Shown here: in pieces, positions 53,052 to 61,633 of the stretch
How positions within the stretch are numbered: position 1 is the first letter of the stretch
Layout: every line of letters starts with the position of its first letter
Source of the DNA: Arenicellaceae bacterium
GTDB taxonomy: Bacteria > Pseudomonadota > Gammaproteobacteria > Arenicellales > Arenicellaceae
Reading direction: 5' to 3'
Assembly: GCA_029246505.1 (NCBI GenBank)
Contig: JAQWNC010000015.1
Coordinates: forward strand, 1-64,000
DNA: 64,000 nt
Made by a program: the position numbers and the translations under genes
The notes under the pieces: model-generated
Told to the model about the DNA's origin: nothing
Databases searched by the model: none
The model's input: only the letters and a program-made list of their open reading frames with translations

Positions 53052-54377
53052 CTACACTTCAATGTCTGTACTAATTACAATGGGCTTTTCAAGTTCTTGA
53101 ATCCTATAAACTTCAGCTTCTATATATTTAACCCAGTTATTGGCATCTTTAGACATACCATCATATTTAATAGCACTGCTAAAAGTAGCCTTAGCAGTAT
53201 CATATTTTTTCTGCTCGAACTGCGCCGAACCAAGAGCCAATACTGCACGACCGGTGTTATCCAATTTACCTTTCTTAATACCTTGCTTAATTGCTGCTTC
53301 TGCTTCAGCCCAACGACTTAATGCCATCAATGACTGACCTAGTTGAATATAGAGTTTGCCATCAGGAGCTAATTTAGCTGATTGCTCCATTGGAGCAATG
53401 GCCCGCTCATACTCTTTGGATAAATAAAGTGCTTGGGAATATAAACGATAGTTCTTTAATTCTTTCTTAAGTACCCCATCATCGAACCCCTTCTCTAATA
53501 TCGTGGCTGCCTTGTAAAAGCTGTCTTGTGATAGTAATAGAGATGACAGAGTGATGATTTCAGATTCACTAACCAGTATCCCATGATCGTACATAGACTG
53601 GTAAATTGCCGACATTTTTGATTGCTCTTCCAGCTCATTGTAGACACCAGCCACTGCAAGCAAATAAGTTTTCTTAGGGTAGTACTCAACTAGCTGCCTA
53701 AGCACCGGCAACATATTCGTGTAATCATTTTTTTGCCGGTAAATACTACTAAGTAAATTGAACCAGCCCTCTTTCGGAGTCGAGCCTATCTCCACGTACT
53801 TTTGAATACCGGTTTTAACATTTGGTAAAGCTGCATCGTAATCTTGCAGCATGTAATGGGCTTGCCCTACTAACATATACGCGTCAGCTGGTGGGTCTTC
53901 CTGTGTTTTAAACCACTGCTGTGCATAGTCGAGCGCATTTTTATAATCTTCTTGCGTAAAATATACCTGCGCAACTACATAAAACATTTGGTTATAAAAT
54001 CCGATAGGCAGCCCATCTGGAGTAGCAAGAATTTTTTTAAACTCTCTAAGCGAACAATTATAGTCGTCTCTACTAAAACAAATATTACCGCGGTAATTCG
54101 CTACATAAGCATTTTCAATATTATTTAATTCAGGAGTAGCCGCAATTTTATTGAGAATGATTGTCGCCTCAGCATTATTTCCCGCCTCGAAAAATTCCGC
54201 CAACGCCTCAAAATCTTTGATCAGCTTTTGCCCGATCGACTGCACTCGCACGCGTTTTTGTTTGGACTGCCCTTCCTGATTTTGCGCCTGAACGGCGGGT
54301 CCGAAAGAAACTAAAACAAATACTAAAGCGCCTAGCGCTACCAATTTAACATTCATAAAAGACTTAAAAATATTCAT
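53052..54377 (-). CDS. TPR-repeat periplasmic protein of the TonB operon
   Basis: This 441-residue protein has a signal peptide (LVALGALVFVLVSFGPAVQA) and then TPR-like helix pairs through to the end, for example EAGNNAEATIILNKIA, DYNCSLREFKKILATP, DYKNALDYAQQWF, YERAIAPMEQSAKLAP and RWAEAEAAIKQGIKKG. GAGG lies seven bases before the start. Such proteins occur downstream of TonB in these operons and probably dock receptor or TonB components; the precise partner is unknown. Confidence 0.85.
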   Translation of the reverse strand: MNIFKSFMNVKLVALGALVFVLVSFGPAVQAQNQEGQSKQKRVRVQSIGQKLIKDFEALAEFFEAGNNAEATIILNKIAATPELNNIENAYVANYRGNICFSRDDYNCSLREFKKILATPDGLPIGFYNQMFYVVAQVYFTQEDYKNALDYAQQWFKTQEDPPADAYMLVGQAHYMLQDYDAALPNVKTGIQKYVEIGSTPKEGWFNLLSSIYRQKNDYTNMLPVLRQLVEYYPKKTYLLAVAGVYNELEEQSKMSAIYQSMYDHGILVSESEIITLSSLLLSQDSFYKAATILEKGFDDGVLKKELKNYRLYSQALYLSKEYERAIAPMEQSAKLAPDGKLYIQLGQSLMALSRWAEAEAAIKQGIKKGKLDNTGRAVLALGSAQFEQKKYDTAKATFSSAIKYDGMSKDANNWVKYIEAEVYRIQELEKPIVISTDIEV

Positions 54378-54437
54378 AAGTAAACCTCATACATCTAAAA
54401 TTGATCTTCAATAACTACGATAATCGCAACTGTCGCT

Positions 54438-55037
54438 TTAGCAACCTTCTTCCATTTCAAAAACTATCCTTATCGGCACGTTTGTGACATCCACTGGCTT
54501 ACCGCCAACTTGTCTTGGCTTATATTTATATTTAGCCGCCGCTTTCGTTGCTGCAGACTCAAACATACCGGAAGAGCTTGCCGTTACATAAGGGTCACGG
54601 GTACCGCCGCTGGCAGTAACCGTATATTCCAGCTCTACCCAACCACATAAACCACGCTCTTGAGCACGGCGAGGATATATCGGAGGGGCCCGAAATATAG
54701 GTAAGTATTCGCCGTCGTTTGAGTTAAATCCCTTCATATTCTTGTCTATCCCAACTCTAACCATACCCAGACTTAAGTCGCTGTTGATATCAATATCAGG
54801 CGACACATCTATTTCTGGTGTGTCGGGTTGATCCTGAATATCTTCGGGACGGTCAGGTTTAGGTGTTATTGTTTGCGGGTCTTCATTTTTCGGAACATAA
54901 ACAAAGTCCGGAAGCTTAAACGAATCCTTAGTACCCAATTCGGGCTCGTTCATGCTTATCAGCGCATTCATCGCGAAAAGCAGGCTGAGCATAATTACAC
55001 TCGCAAATGCAAAAGATTGCAGCGATCTAAAAACCAT
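54438..55037 (-). CDS. tonB: TonB energy-transducing protein
   Basis: This 199-residue protein has one N-terminal membrane helix (residues 10-28), a proline- and aspartate-rich spacer (near 60-90) and a C-terminal TonB domain with APPIYPRRAQERGLCGWVELEYTV and YKYKPRQVGGKPV. TonB spans the periplasm and opens outer-membrane receptors using the ExbB/ExbD proton motor. It follows exbD by nine bases. The presence of this dedicated set suggests a large receptor repertoire, as in polysaccharide-degrading marine bacteria (inference). Confidence 0.9.
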   Translation of the reverse strand: MVFRSLQSFAFASVIMLSLLFAMNALISMNEPELGTKDSFKLPDFVYVPKNEDPQTITPKPDRPEDIQDQPDTPEIDVSPDIDINSDLSLGMVRVGIDKNMKGFNSNDGEYLPIFRAPPIYPRRAQERGLCGWVELEYTVTASGGTRDPYVTASSSGMFESAATKAAAKYKYKPRQVGGKPVDVTNVPIRIVFEMEEGC

Positions 55038-55046
55038 AGTTTTCTC

Positions 55047-55451
55047 CTAGTCTCCGATGGTCGAAATTATTGGGATCTCAATACCGGATTCTTTAAGCCC
55101 ATCGATAACTTTCAGTACAGTTTCGGCTGTTGACTCAATATCTGCTTGCAACAAAACTACACCATCCGGGTTTTCCGCGCGTAAGCGGCTTATATTTGCC
55201 TTAATCGCTCGCGAATCTATTTTGCGCTTATCTAACCAAATTTCATCTTTTGCATCAACAGCGATCAATACTGACGCCCGCGGATACTTATCATCTGTTT
55301 GTGCGTCAGGCTTTATAACATTAGCCCCACTTTCTTTTATGAAACTGGCCGTTACAATAAAGAAAATCAACATTATGAACACCACATCAAGCATCGGCGT
55401 AATGTCGATCTTGGTATCCTCATCTTGCTTCATTCGATTCATTCGTTTCAT
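55047..55451 (-). CDS. exbD: ExbD-family biopolymer transport protein
   Basis: This 134-residue protein has a cytoplasmic start (RMKQDEDTKID), one membrane helix with the key aspartate in ITPMLDVVFIMLIFFIVTASF and a periplasmic domain with VLLQADIESTAETVLKVIDGL. It lies between the short ExbB gene and tonB, the classical order. It differs from the second ExbD at 50,241 mainly in the linker and C-terminus. Confidence 0.92.
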   Translation of the reverse strand: MKRMNRMKQDEDTKIDITPMLDVVFIMLIFFIVTASFIKESGANVIKPDAQTDDKYPRASVLIAVDAKDEIWLDKRKIDSRAIKANISRLRAENPDGVVLLQADIESTAETVLKVIDGLKESGIEIPIISTIGD

Positions 55452-55494
55452 TAATATACTCCGAGCCCAGTACTTGCCGAGCGACTAAACTGTC

Positions 55495-56025
55495 TTAATG
55501 GTCTATTGTCAGGCGTTCGGCCAACAACTCGCGTTCAGTTTCATATCGACGCTGGAGCCAGAAACTGAGAAACAACCCAGAAAGCGCCGCCACCATTCCA
55601 GCCATAGTTGGAACCGTTGCTTGTGATACGCCACCGGCCATTGCCCTAGCGTTACTGGTACCGTTGATCGCCATAACCTGAAACACTTCAATCATACCTG
55701 TAACTGTGCCAAGCAAGCCGAACAATGGACATAATGCTACGCAGGCTTGGATCATGGGCAAATACTGCCGTAAGCGCACAGAAACTGAAGAGACAAGCTC
55801 TTCACGAACCTGATGCGCCGCCCATGAACTCCGTTCTGGACGTGCTTCCCACTCTTGTAAAGCCACTCGAACCGCATGCTTATGTGGTCCTCTCAAATAA
55901 AAGATACGATCGAGGATCATGTACCACATCACGACTAACAAACCCGCAATCAGGTACAGTACCCAACCACCGAGGTCCATAAAATCACGAATTGACTCAA
56001 TCCAAACTAAAATAAACTCTGGCAT
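55495..56025 (-). CDS. exbB: ExbB-family proton channel protein (short form)
   Basis: This 176-residue protein has three membrane segments: one near residues 20-40, and two in the core CPLFGLLGTVTGMIEVFQVMAING and AGGVSQATVPTMAGMVAALSGLFLSF. It lacks the long periplasmic domain of its neighbours. It is the pentamer-forming partner of ExbD in the proton motor. Confidence 0.92.
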   Translation of the reverse strand: MPEFILVWIESIRDFMDLGGWVLYLIAGLLVVMWYMILDRIFYLRGPHKHAVRVALQEWEARPERSSWAAHQVREELVSSVSVRLRQYLPMIQACVALCPLFGLLGTVTGMIEVFQVMAINGTSNARAMAGGVSQATVPTMAGMVAALSGLFLSFWLQRRYETERELLAERLTIDH

Positions 56026-56057
56026 TTAAATATACCTCGATAAGTCTGTTGTGAGCC

Positions 56058-57419
56058 CTAGGCTTCGATTTGACGGGCGACCATTCCGGCAGATTGTTCT
56101 TCAAGAACATCCTGCACTTGCTTAGCCTTACTGGATGCCAAGGTATGCATCAGAACCGTTGGAATCGCGACACATAGGCCGAGCACTGTGGTAACTAGTG
56201 CTTGTGAAATACCACCAGCCATCAACTTGGGATCACCTGCACCAAATAACGTTATCGATTGAAACGTTTCAATCATGCCGGTAACTGTACCTAGCAACCC
56301 CATTAAAGGTGCAACCACAGCAACAATCTTGAGAAACATTAGCATTTTATTTAGCTTCGGTGTTTCCTTCATTATCTGTTCGGTCAACTTGAGCTCTAGC
56401 GCTTCTGTACTGCTATTAGGGTTGTCTTTCAGTACTTGAAGTACTCGACCAAGTGGGTTTTTAGGAGACGGCGAGCCAGCGTTCTTCGCTTGCTTTTTAA
56501 CCGCCCCAGAAATACCAAATAAAACCAAAAGTCTCCAGATGGCAATAGTCGTTGCAATGATACCCATTGTAATAATCACATAACCAACGGTTCCACCCTG
56601 CGTTACTCGCTCAGCCAAGCTGGGACGCTCAACGTTTGCTCCGAGCAAAGTACCCCTAGTTGGATCCACATAAAATGAAACTGCAGTACCTGGAGAAGCT
56701 CCTTGTAGATCCGACACAGAACCAAGATATTGGCCGTCGGGTTGACGCGGCAATTCAGCGATACCGCCTCTTCCATATGTCAAAAATTTGTCATCACCAA
56801 CTAAATTAAACACACCAACTCTAGTCACCGTCTGATCTTGTTTTGATCCGGAAGCTGTTGCAACAGGAGCATTGAACGAAACGACCTTACCCTGCTGTAC
56901 CATTTCATTAAGTATTTCGCTCCAGACACTTTCAATTTCAGCAGCCGTCACCAATTTGTTTGATTGGCTAAGCTTTATAGAAATCGCCCCCAAAGCTTCA
57001 CTGCGGCCTGGAAATTGAGACGACACCACAGAAGTTTCAAAGTTGGCTTGCGCTTCACCGACCACTTGCTGCAAACCTGCGTAAAGGTCTTTTAAATCAC
57101 CTAGAGTAGTTTCCTTCTGTATGCGCAAGGCGTTGAGCGCTTCATCATTATCTGCAAACTGGTCTTCCAGAGACTCACTACGCACCTCTAACGTTGCACG
57201 CTCTGCTTGCAAAGTAGCCACCATGCCAGCCTTATTAGCTGATGACGCAAACTGTTGCTCGCGCTGAACTGCCTGCTCAGACTTTTGCAAGGTACCGGTA
57301 CGAACCTCCTCAAGTAAGTCATCGAGAGCATCCGCAGATACCTGTAAAGGTATGGCAATGATTGCGAGTAACGCCGTATAAAGTGAAATTAAAGTTATAT
57401 GATGTTTCATGCTACACAC
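56058..57419 (-). CDS. long ExbB/TolQ/MotA-type proton channel subunit with periplasmic N-domain
   Basis: This 453-residue protein has a signal peptide (ending LQVSA), a coiled-coil region (about 40-130), a beta-rich periplasmic segment with NLVGDDKFLTYGRGG, a membrane helix near 265-285, and a C-terminal ExbB core (VAPLMGLLGTVTGMIETFQSITLFGAGDPKLMAGGISQALVTTVLG). It overlaps the DUF3450 gene by eight bases. It closely resembles the protein encoded at 50,737, so the DUF3450-long-ExbB pair occurs twice in this operon. Confidence 0.86.
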   Translation of the reverse strand: MCSMKHHITLISLYTALLAIIAIPLQVSADALDDLLEEVRTGTLQKSEQAVQREQQFASSANKAGMVATLQAERATLEVRSESLEDQFADNDEALNALRIQKETTLGDLKDLYAGLQQVVGEAQANFETSVVSSQFPGRSEALGAISIKLSQSNKLVTAAEIESVWSEILNEMVQQGKVVSFNAPVATASGSKQDQTVTRVGVFNLVGDDKFLTYGRGGIAELPRQPDGQYLGSVSDLQGASPGTAVSFYVDPTRGTLLGANVERPSLAERVTQGGTVGYVIITMGIIATTIAIWRLLVLFGISGAVKKQAKNAGSPSPKNPLGRVLQVLKDNPNSSTEALELKLTEQIMKETPKLNKMLMFLKIVAVVAPLMGLLGTVTGMIETFQSITLFGAGDPKLMAGGISQALVTTVLGLCVAIPTVLMHTLASSKAKQVQDVLEEQSAGMVARQIEA

Positions 57420-58098
57420 CCTCTGGCGCTGAAGTTGGAATGTTCATCAATTCAGGCGCGACTACTTTAGCCGCTACCCGAATCGCCGTACGAATATATC
57501 GATTATTTGAGCCAGGCAAGTCTACAAAAGCACCACTGGCGCGGTCCCACATGCCTGAAACGTTTCCATCTTTGGTTTGATAGTAAAGTGCTAGTCGACC
57601 GACGCGCAACATATCTACTTCGACGTCACTTCCTTCTATAGTAATAGTATCTGCATAGGCCTCATACGTATTACCATATTCTGTCTCGATCGTGTAAATA
57701 TCCATAATATTACGGAAACGATCGGACATTGACGCAGCAGGATCTACCATCAATGCTTTAAGTTGGCCCACACTACTTAACCGTGTATCCATATGAAAGG
57801 GCAGGTCAGCGGTAATAAATGTTTCCAGAGCTGAAAGCATCCTTCCCAGCAAATCTGCGACTTGCGGCGCAAGACTTCCAGACTGCACAATTGAATCACG
57901 AATCTCGGCCTGAGCCACACCCTGCCCAACAATCTGGTCGGCCAGCTGATCGTTATAAACTTTTATCGCCTCAATTAATTTATTTTCACGGTCAAACTCT
58001 TCTTCGACTGTTTGTGCCGAAGCGCTGCCTACTGAGCCAATGCTAATAGCAGTAAAGACTACAATGTGCCACGCTCGTTTCAATGCGGATTTAATCAT
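57412..58098 (-). CDS. DUF3450 periplasmic coiled-coil protein (first gene of the TonB operon)
   Basis: This 228-residue protein has a signal peptide, a coiled coil over about residues 30-95, then LETFITADLPFHMDTRLSSV, YTIETEYGNTYEAY, and GRLALYYQTKDGNVSGMWDRASGAF, the DUF3450 pattern. It leads the operon DUF3450, long ExbB, ExbB, ExbD, TonB, TPR, DUF3450, long ExbB, ExbD. Its promoter should lie in the gene-free region to the right. Confidence 0.86.
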   Translation of the reverse strand: MIKSALKRAWHIVVFTAISIGSVGSASAQTVEEEFDRENKLIEAIKVYNDQLADQIVGQGVAQAEIRDSIVQSGSLAPQVADLLGRMLSALETFITADLPFHMDTRLSSVGQLKALMVDPAASMSDRFRNIMDIYTIETEYGNTYEAYADTITIEGSDVEVDMLRVGRLALYYQTKDGNVSGMWDRASGAFVDLPGSNNRYIRTAIRVAAKVVAPELMNIPTSAPEGV

Positions 58099-59054
58099 TT
58101 CGTTTTTAACCTCTGATAATGCAGTCTGAATATTGTCTGTTCATTCGATTAACTATCAAATCATTTAAATCTATTCAACGATTTGTACAGGAGAAGATTT
58201 ACCACAAAAAGGCCTTGGGCTGCTAGCAGCCACTAATCGACACACTCCTATTTGCTAAAGATAAGGAGGAGTTATGTACAGGCAACTGGTACAAGAGAAT
58301 TGAATGATGCCTACTACAATTTACGCCGCCTAAGCCGCACAATTATTCTAAATAAGCATACTACTACTCTAGCGCTTTCCTAACGCCTGTTCTCTTTTTA
58401 GCTGTTTGCCCCCTCTTTTTTAGTATAAGTCAGCTTATGGAAACCTTGCCCGCACCTTAGTTTGCAACACAAATCATACAAATTAAAGTATGGGAAAACA
58501 TAAATATTCGCTATTTGGCTAACCTACATCTTCGCCTCAACTAACCACACTACGGTCCCCAAGACCCCTAATACACACTATAGAAATCTCACCAACACCT
58601 TATTCTCTATTATAGAAATTTTAGGCTAAGACCGTATTGCACGTGGAACTATACACGATCAAACAAGTTAGACAACATGAAATTTATCGATTTTTCGTGT
58701 CGATTATTTGACTAGCAAATCAAAAACCTTGGTGTCTGGTTTCGGGCCCAGCATACCAAATAATCTAGCTTGTTGATGAAAATCAAGCATATACGCCCTG
58801 CAAGGTAATTATCCTTAAATTTAATCGAAGCGGTTCACAAACTAATCTTAATTTAACTCGCGAGTAAACAATATTTGGCTTATTATCGGCAGACTTCGGC
58901 TCACCTCCTTGCGCGCGGGCAAATTTTTTTCTGGTGTACTGCGACGGCAAAAAATATCAGTGAATTCCAGACGTACAGGGTCCCCGTGTCGCTCGAAACC
59001 ATCACCTGGGATCAATAAATACGCACCTACATAACCAGTAGCGATCGGGAACGA
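58099..59054. other. 956-bp gene-poor region upstream of the TonB operon
   Basis: I find no confident gene here. It should hold the minus-strand promoter of the TonB operon. A tiny frame with a near-perfect ribosome site lies at 58,274-58,303. A 30-codon minus-strand frame ending near 58,710 (containing HQQARLFGMLGPKPD) reads like a protein fragment but I cannot identify it. No clear Fur box was seen. Confidence 0.4.
58274..58303 (+). other. nine-codon minigene with near-perfect Shine-Dalgarno
   Basis: AAGGAGGAG at 58,263-58,271 is followed two bases later by ATG and the frame MYRQLVQEN, then TGA. A second short frame starts two bases after the stop. There is no larger gene on the plus strand until 59,055 or 59,362. 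It may be a leader peptide, the stump of a lost gene or chance. Confidence 0.3.
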
Positions 59055-59231
59055 ATGCATGAACCTGAACTTAATAAGGCTAGAATTTCAGATCAACGCG
59101 ATGAAATGTGCAAATTATCGGACCAGGTCCGGCTAAGCCTTTATAACAAGCCCCGGACTGACCATAATGCTAACGAATTACGAAACGCTGGTGTAACACG
59201 CGAAAAGTCGAAAAATCAGCCGCTAAACTAA
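59055..59231 (+). CDS. possible small protein, 58 residues, unidentified
   Basis: The frame begins MHEPELNKARISDQRDEM, is rich in charged and polar residues, and ends SKNQPLN before TAA. GGGAA at 59,047-59,051 precedes the ATG at about the right distance. I know no family for it. A 70-codon frame on the opposite strand overlaps its start, so chance is possible. Confidence 0.25.
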   Translation: MHEPELNKARISDQRDEMCKLSDQVRLSLYNKPRTDHNANELRNAGVTREKSKNQPLN

Positions 59232-59361
59232 CCTAACAATGGCGTAACTGAACCATAAGACACTAAAATTATAGCTGCTAGCGTAAACGCGATAACACCG
59301 TAACAACCCTTGGCTGATTTTACCCAATCAGAACTAATCCAACTACCCTTTTAACTATAAT

Positions 59362-59706
59362 ATGAAAAATCCCCACAAGATAATGATCGCCAATAAATTC
59401 GCGCTAATTGTTTTAGTGCTGACCATCCTATCGGGGTGCGCTCACTATGGCGCTGCCCAAATCGTCTCTATGCCTTCTGGCGCCGAGGTTATTAATCTCG
59501 ATGATGGCACTCTATTAGGCGTTACTCCAGCGACGGTTTGGTGGAAAGATAGCGGTGCCAATCGAAAAAACATAACTGTTCGTTTTAAAAAGCCTGGTTA
59601 CAAAGACAAAGTAACCCAGTTTTGGTTAAGCATGCGCCACACTTCACAAGTAAAAGCACTTGCCGAACCACAGTTAATTGAAGTAAATATCGAAGAGTCC
59701 AACTAG
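59362..59706 (+). CDS. small PEGA-like lipoprotein
   Basis: This 114-residue protein has a lipoprotein signal ending ILSGC near residue 26. The mature part shows VSMPSGAEVINLDDGTLLGVTPATVWW and VRFKKPGYKDKV, the beta-sandwich pattern of PEGA domains (small surface-layer-type domains, usually xxPxGAxVyxdG...G.TP). The start may be this ATG or the one at 59,383. The gene directly downstream encodes a protein of the same architecture. Confidence 0.65.
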   Translation: MKNPHKIMIANKFALIVLVLTILSGCAHYGAAQIVSMPSGAEVINLDDGTLLGVTPATVWWKDSGANRKNITVRFKKPGYKDKVTQFWLSMRHTSQVKALAEPQLIEVNIEESN

Positions 59707-59726
59707 TTATTTCTCGGAGCAATATA

Positions 59727-60086
59727 ATGAAAAGTTCAATAAAAATTATTTTAGTTACCTTTATTTTCGGACTCGCTTTAGGTTGCGCCAGCACGCGCGA
59801 CGTCCCGCTGACCGTTCACTCAGATCCTTTAGGCGCAATAGTATTGATGCAGACTGCTTATGAGGATGGGACACAATCTGACTGGATTTTACTAGGAAAT
59901 AGTCCTGTACAAGTTACCCGAAATATCAGCAAAAAAAATACCGCAACTATTAGCTTGAAGGTGATCAAAGAGGGTTACTTCGATCAAGTAAAGGCGTGGG
60001 ACATTGATGACTTTTTCAAAGAGCATCGGCAACAAGATCGAATTTTATGGGTACCTTACCTGGTAGGAAGTAAAGCCTCTCGTTAA
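59727..60086 (+). CDS. small PEGA-like lipoprotein (neighbouring paralogue)
   Basis: This 119-residue protein has a signal peptide (IKIILVTFIFGLALGC) with the lipobox cysteine near residue 18. TVHSDPLGAIVLMQ, LLGNSPVQVTRNI and LKVIKEGYFDQVKAW follow the same PEGA-like layout as the preceding gene. Twenty bases separate the two; a GGAG at 59,717-59,720 serves this start. They probably form an envelope lipoprotein pair of unknown role. Confidence 0.65.
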   Translation: MKSSIKIILVTFIFGLALGCASTRDVPLTVHSDPLGAIVLMQTAYEDGTQSDWILLGNSPVQVTRNISKKNTATISLKVIKEGYFDQVKAWDIDDFFKEHRQQDRILWVPYLVGSKASR

Positions 60087-60222
60087 GTATAAGCCTAAGC
60101 AAATATAGATAATTTGCCTGAGCAAAACTTTATCGAGAGTAACGAGCTTACCGCACCCATCATCTAGGGCTTTCTATCGCCTGACTCTTGTGAAACTCGT
60201 TCTCAATTGATCAAGGACCCCT

Positions 60223-60474
60223 TCAACTAGGAGCGGTCAGTTTTTTATATTTTTCCTGTAGCTGTTCTTCAGACTCAGCATTATCGAGATTGGTAAAAAT
60301 ACACGCCACCGGACAAACTACCACGCATTGCTTTTCATCATAATGACCGACACACTCCGTGCATCTGTCTGCCTCAATCTCATAGATTAGTTCACCCTGA
60401 AAAATAGCTTCATTCGGGCATTCTGGTTCGCATACATCACAATTGATGCAATCATCAGTAATTGTTAGTGACAC
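60223..60474 (-). CDS. yfhL: YfhL-family 4Fe-4S ferredoxin
   Basis: This 83-residue protein has two cluster-binding motifs: CINCDVCEPECP near residues 9-20, and a second with CTECVGHYDEKQCVVVCP, where the spacing between the second and third cysteines is expanded, as is typical of YfhL/FdxA-like small ferredoxins. It carries electrons in the cytoplasm. It follows coaD by 23 bases on the same strand. Confidence 0.9.
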   Translation of the reverse strand: MSLTITDDCINCDVCEPECPNEAIFQGELIYEIEADRCTECVGHYDEKQCVVVCPVACIFTNLDNAESEEQLQEKYKKLTAPS

Positions 60475-60497
60475 TCAAACACTCCATTTCACGGGCA

Positions 60498-60977
60498 TCA
60501 CGAATACTTGTCTGCTAGAGCACTCTGAACTTCCACCGGCACAAAGCTACTAACGTCGCCGCCAAAACTGGCGATTTCCTTAACCAACGAAGAAGAAACG
60601 AAATAATTCGCTTCAGATGGGGTTAAAAATACTGTCTCCAGCTCAGGGGCTAACCTGCGATTTGCGGAAGCCAGTTGAAATTCAAATTCAAAATCAGATA
60701 CTGCCCGCAAACCTCTCACCAACACCTTAGCCTCAAGTTCAGCGGCGAAATCAATCAGTAAAGAATTAAAACCTACAACTTCTATTTTTGGGTTACTACC
60801 GATTGTTTGTTGAATAAGCTGCACCCGCTCATCTAGATCAAACAACGATGATTTCTTAGGGCTAATCGCAACTGCGACATATAGCTTGTCAAAAATATGA
60901 CAGGCTCTCTCAACAAGATCAAGATGCCCATTGGTTACTGGGTCAAAAGTTCCTGGGTACATCGCGATCTGTGACAT
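60498..60977 (-). CDS. coaD: phosphopantetheine adenylyltransferase
   Basis: This 159-residue enzyme catalyses the fourth step of coenzyme A synthesis, joining ATP and 4'-phosphopantetheine to dephospho-CoA. Visible are the nucleotidyltransferase motif [35 protein letters not shown], the [21 protein letters not shown] active-site run and [16 protein letters not shown]. Length is typical. It is followed by the ferredoxin gene, as is common in gammaproteobacteria. Confidence 0.95.
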   Translation of the reverse strand: MSQIAMYPGTFDPVTNGHLDLVERACHIFDKLYVAVAISPKKSSLFDLDERVQLIQQTIGSNPKIEVVGFNSLLIDFAAELEAKVLVRGLRAVSDFEFEFQLASANRRLAPELETVFLTPSEANYFVSSSLVKEIASFGGDVSSFVPVEVQSALADKYS

Positions 60978-61064
60978 CTATTCTCCAAATTCATGTTCGT
61001 GTAGTAGCTACCAAAGTCCTATTCTGAGCAATAAACATATTTTCGACAAGCTACAAGGCATTTA

Positions 61065-61622
61065 TCAAGCTATCTGATATACCTCGTAGCGTACATGACC
61101 AGCGGTTTTAGAACGAAGCTTCAGCCAGGATTTCGGCACAAAATTAACTACCGATTTCGTCGAAGTCTCAATGTACATTAACGCTTTCTTTGCAAAATGG
61201 TCGCCTTCGATTAACTGAGCGATCACTTCAGAATATAAACCTGATTGGTAAGGCGGGTCCAAAAATACTAAATCAAACTTTTTACCTGTCAGTACCAGGT
61301 TTAGTTTTGATACATCGTGTTGAATAATTTCCGCATCTGCTTCCAACACCCCACACATCTTGCGTATGGCCGAACATAGCTTTACATTATTTTCAATAAA
61401 GAATACCTTACTAGCGCCGCGCGATAAGGCCTCTATCCCCAAAACCCCTGAACCTGCGCAAGCGTCCAGAACAATTGTACCCACTATTGTTGGCATCAAC
61501 CAATTGAACAGGGTCTCTCTTACACGATCAGGCGTTGGCCGCAAACCAGCCTCACTCAGCAACGGTAGTTTACGCCCCCGCCATGAGCCGCCTATGATGC
61601 GAACGGAAGATTGTGCCGACAC
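61065..61622 (-). CDS. rsmD: 16S rRNA (guanine966-N2)-methyltransferase
   Basis: This 185-residue SAM methyltransferase has the start VRIIGGSWRGRKL, RPTPDRVRETLFNWL, motif I in VLDACAGSGVLGIEALSRGA and the catalytic FDLVFLDPPYQSG. It methylates G966 of 16S rRNA. It lies in the usual rsmD-coaD order, just downstream of the two M16 peptidase genes. Confidence 0.95.
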   Translation of the reverse strand: MSAQSSVRIIGGSWRGRKLPLLSEAGLRPTPDRVRETLFNWLMPTIVGTIVLDACAGSGVLGIEALSRGASKVFFIENNVKLCSAIRKMCGVLEADAEIIQHDVSKLNLVLTGKKFDLVFLDPPYQSGLYSEVIAQLIEGDHFAKKALMYIETSTKSVVNFVPKSWLKLRSKTAGHVRYEVYQIA

Positions 61623-61633
61623 TCTACTCCTAC

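Noticed and set aside
55057-55488. 143-codon plus-strand frame opposite exbD
   Set aside because: It mirrors the exbD gene exactly and has no family features; it is an antisense shadow.
58848-59060. 70-codon minus-strand frame
   Set aside because: No recognisable family, no ribosome site, and it competes with a plus-strand frame; support is insufficient for a gene call.
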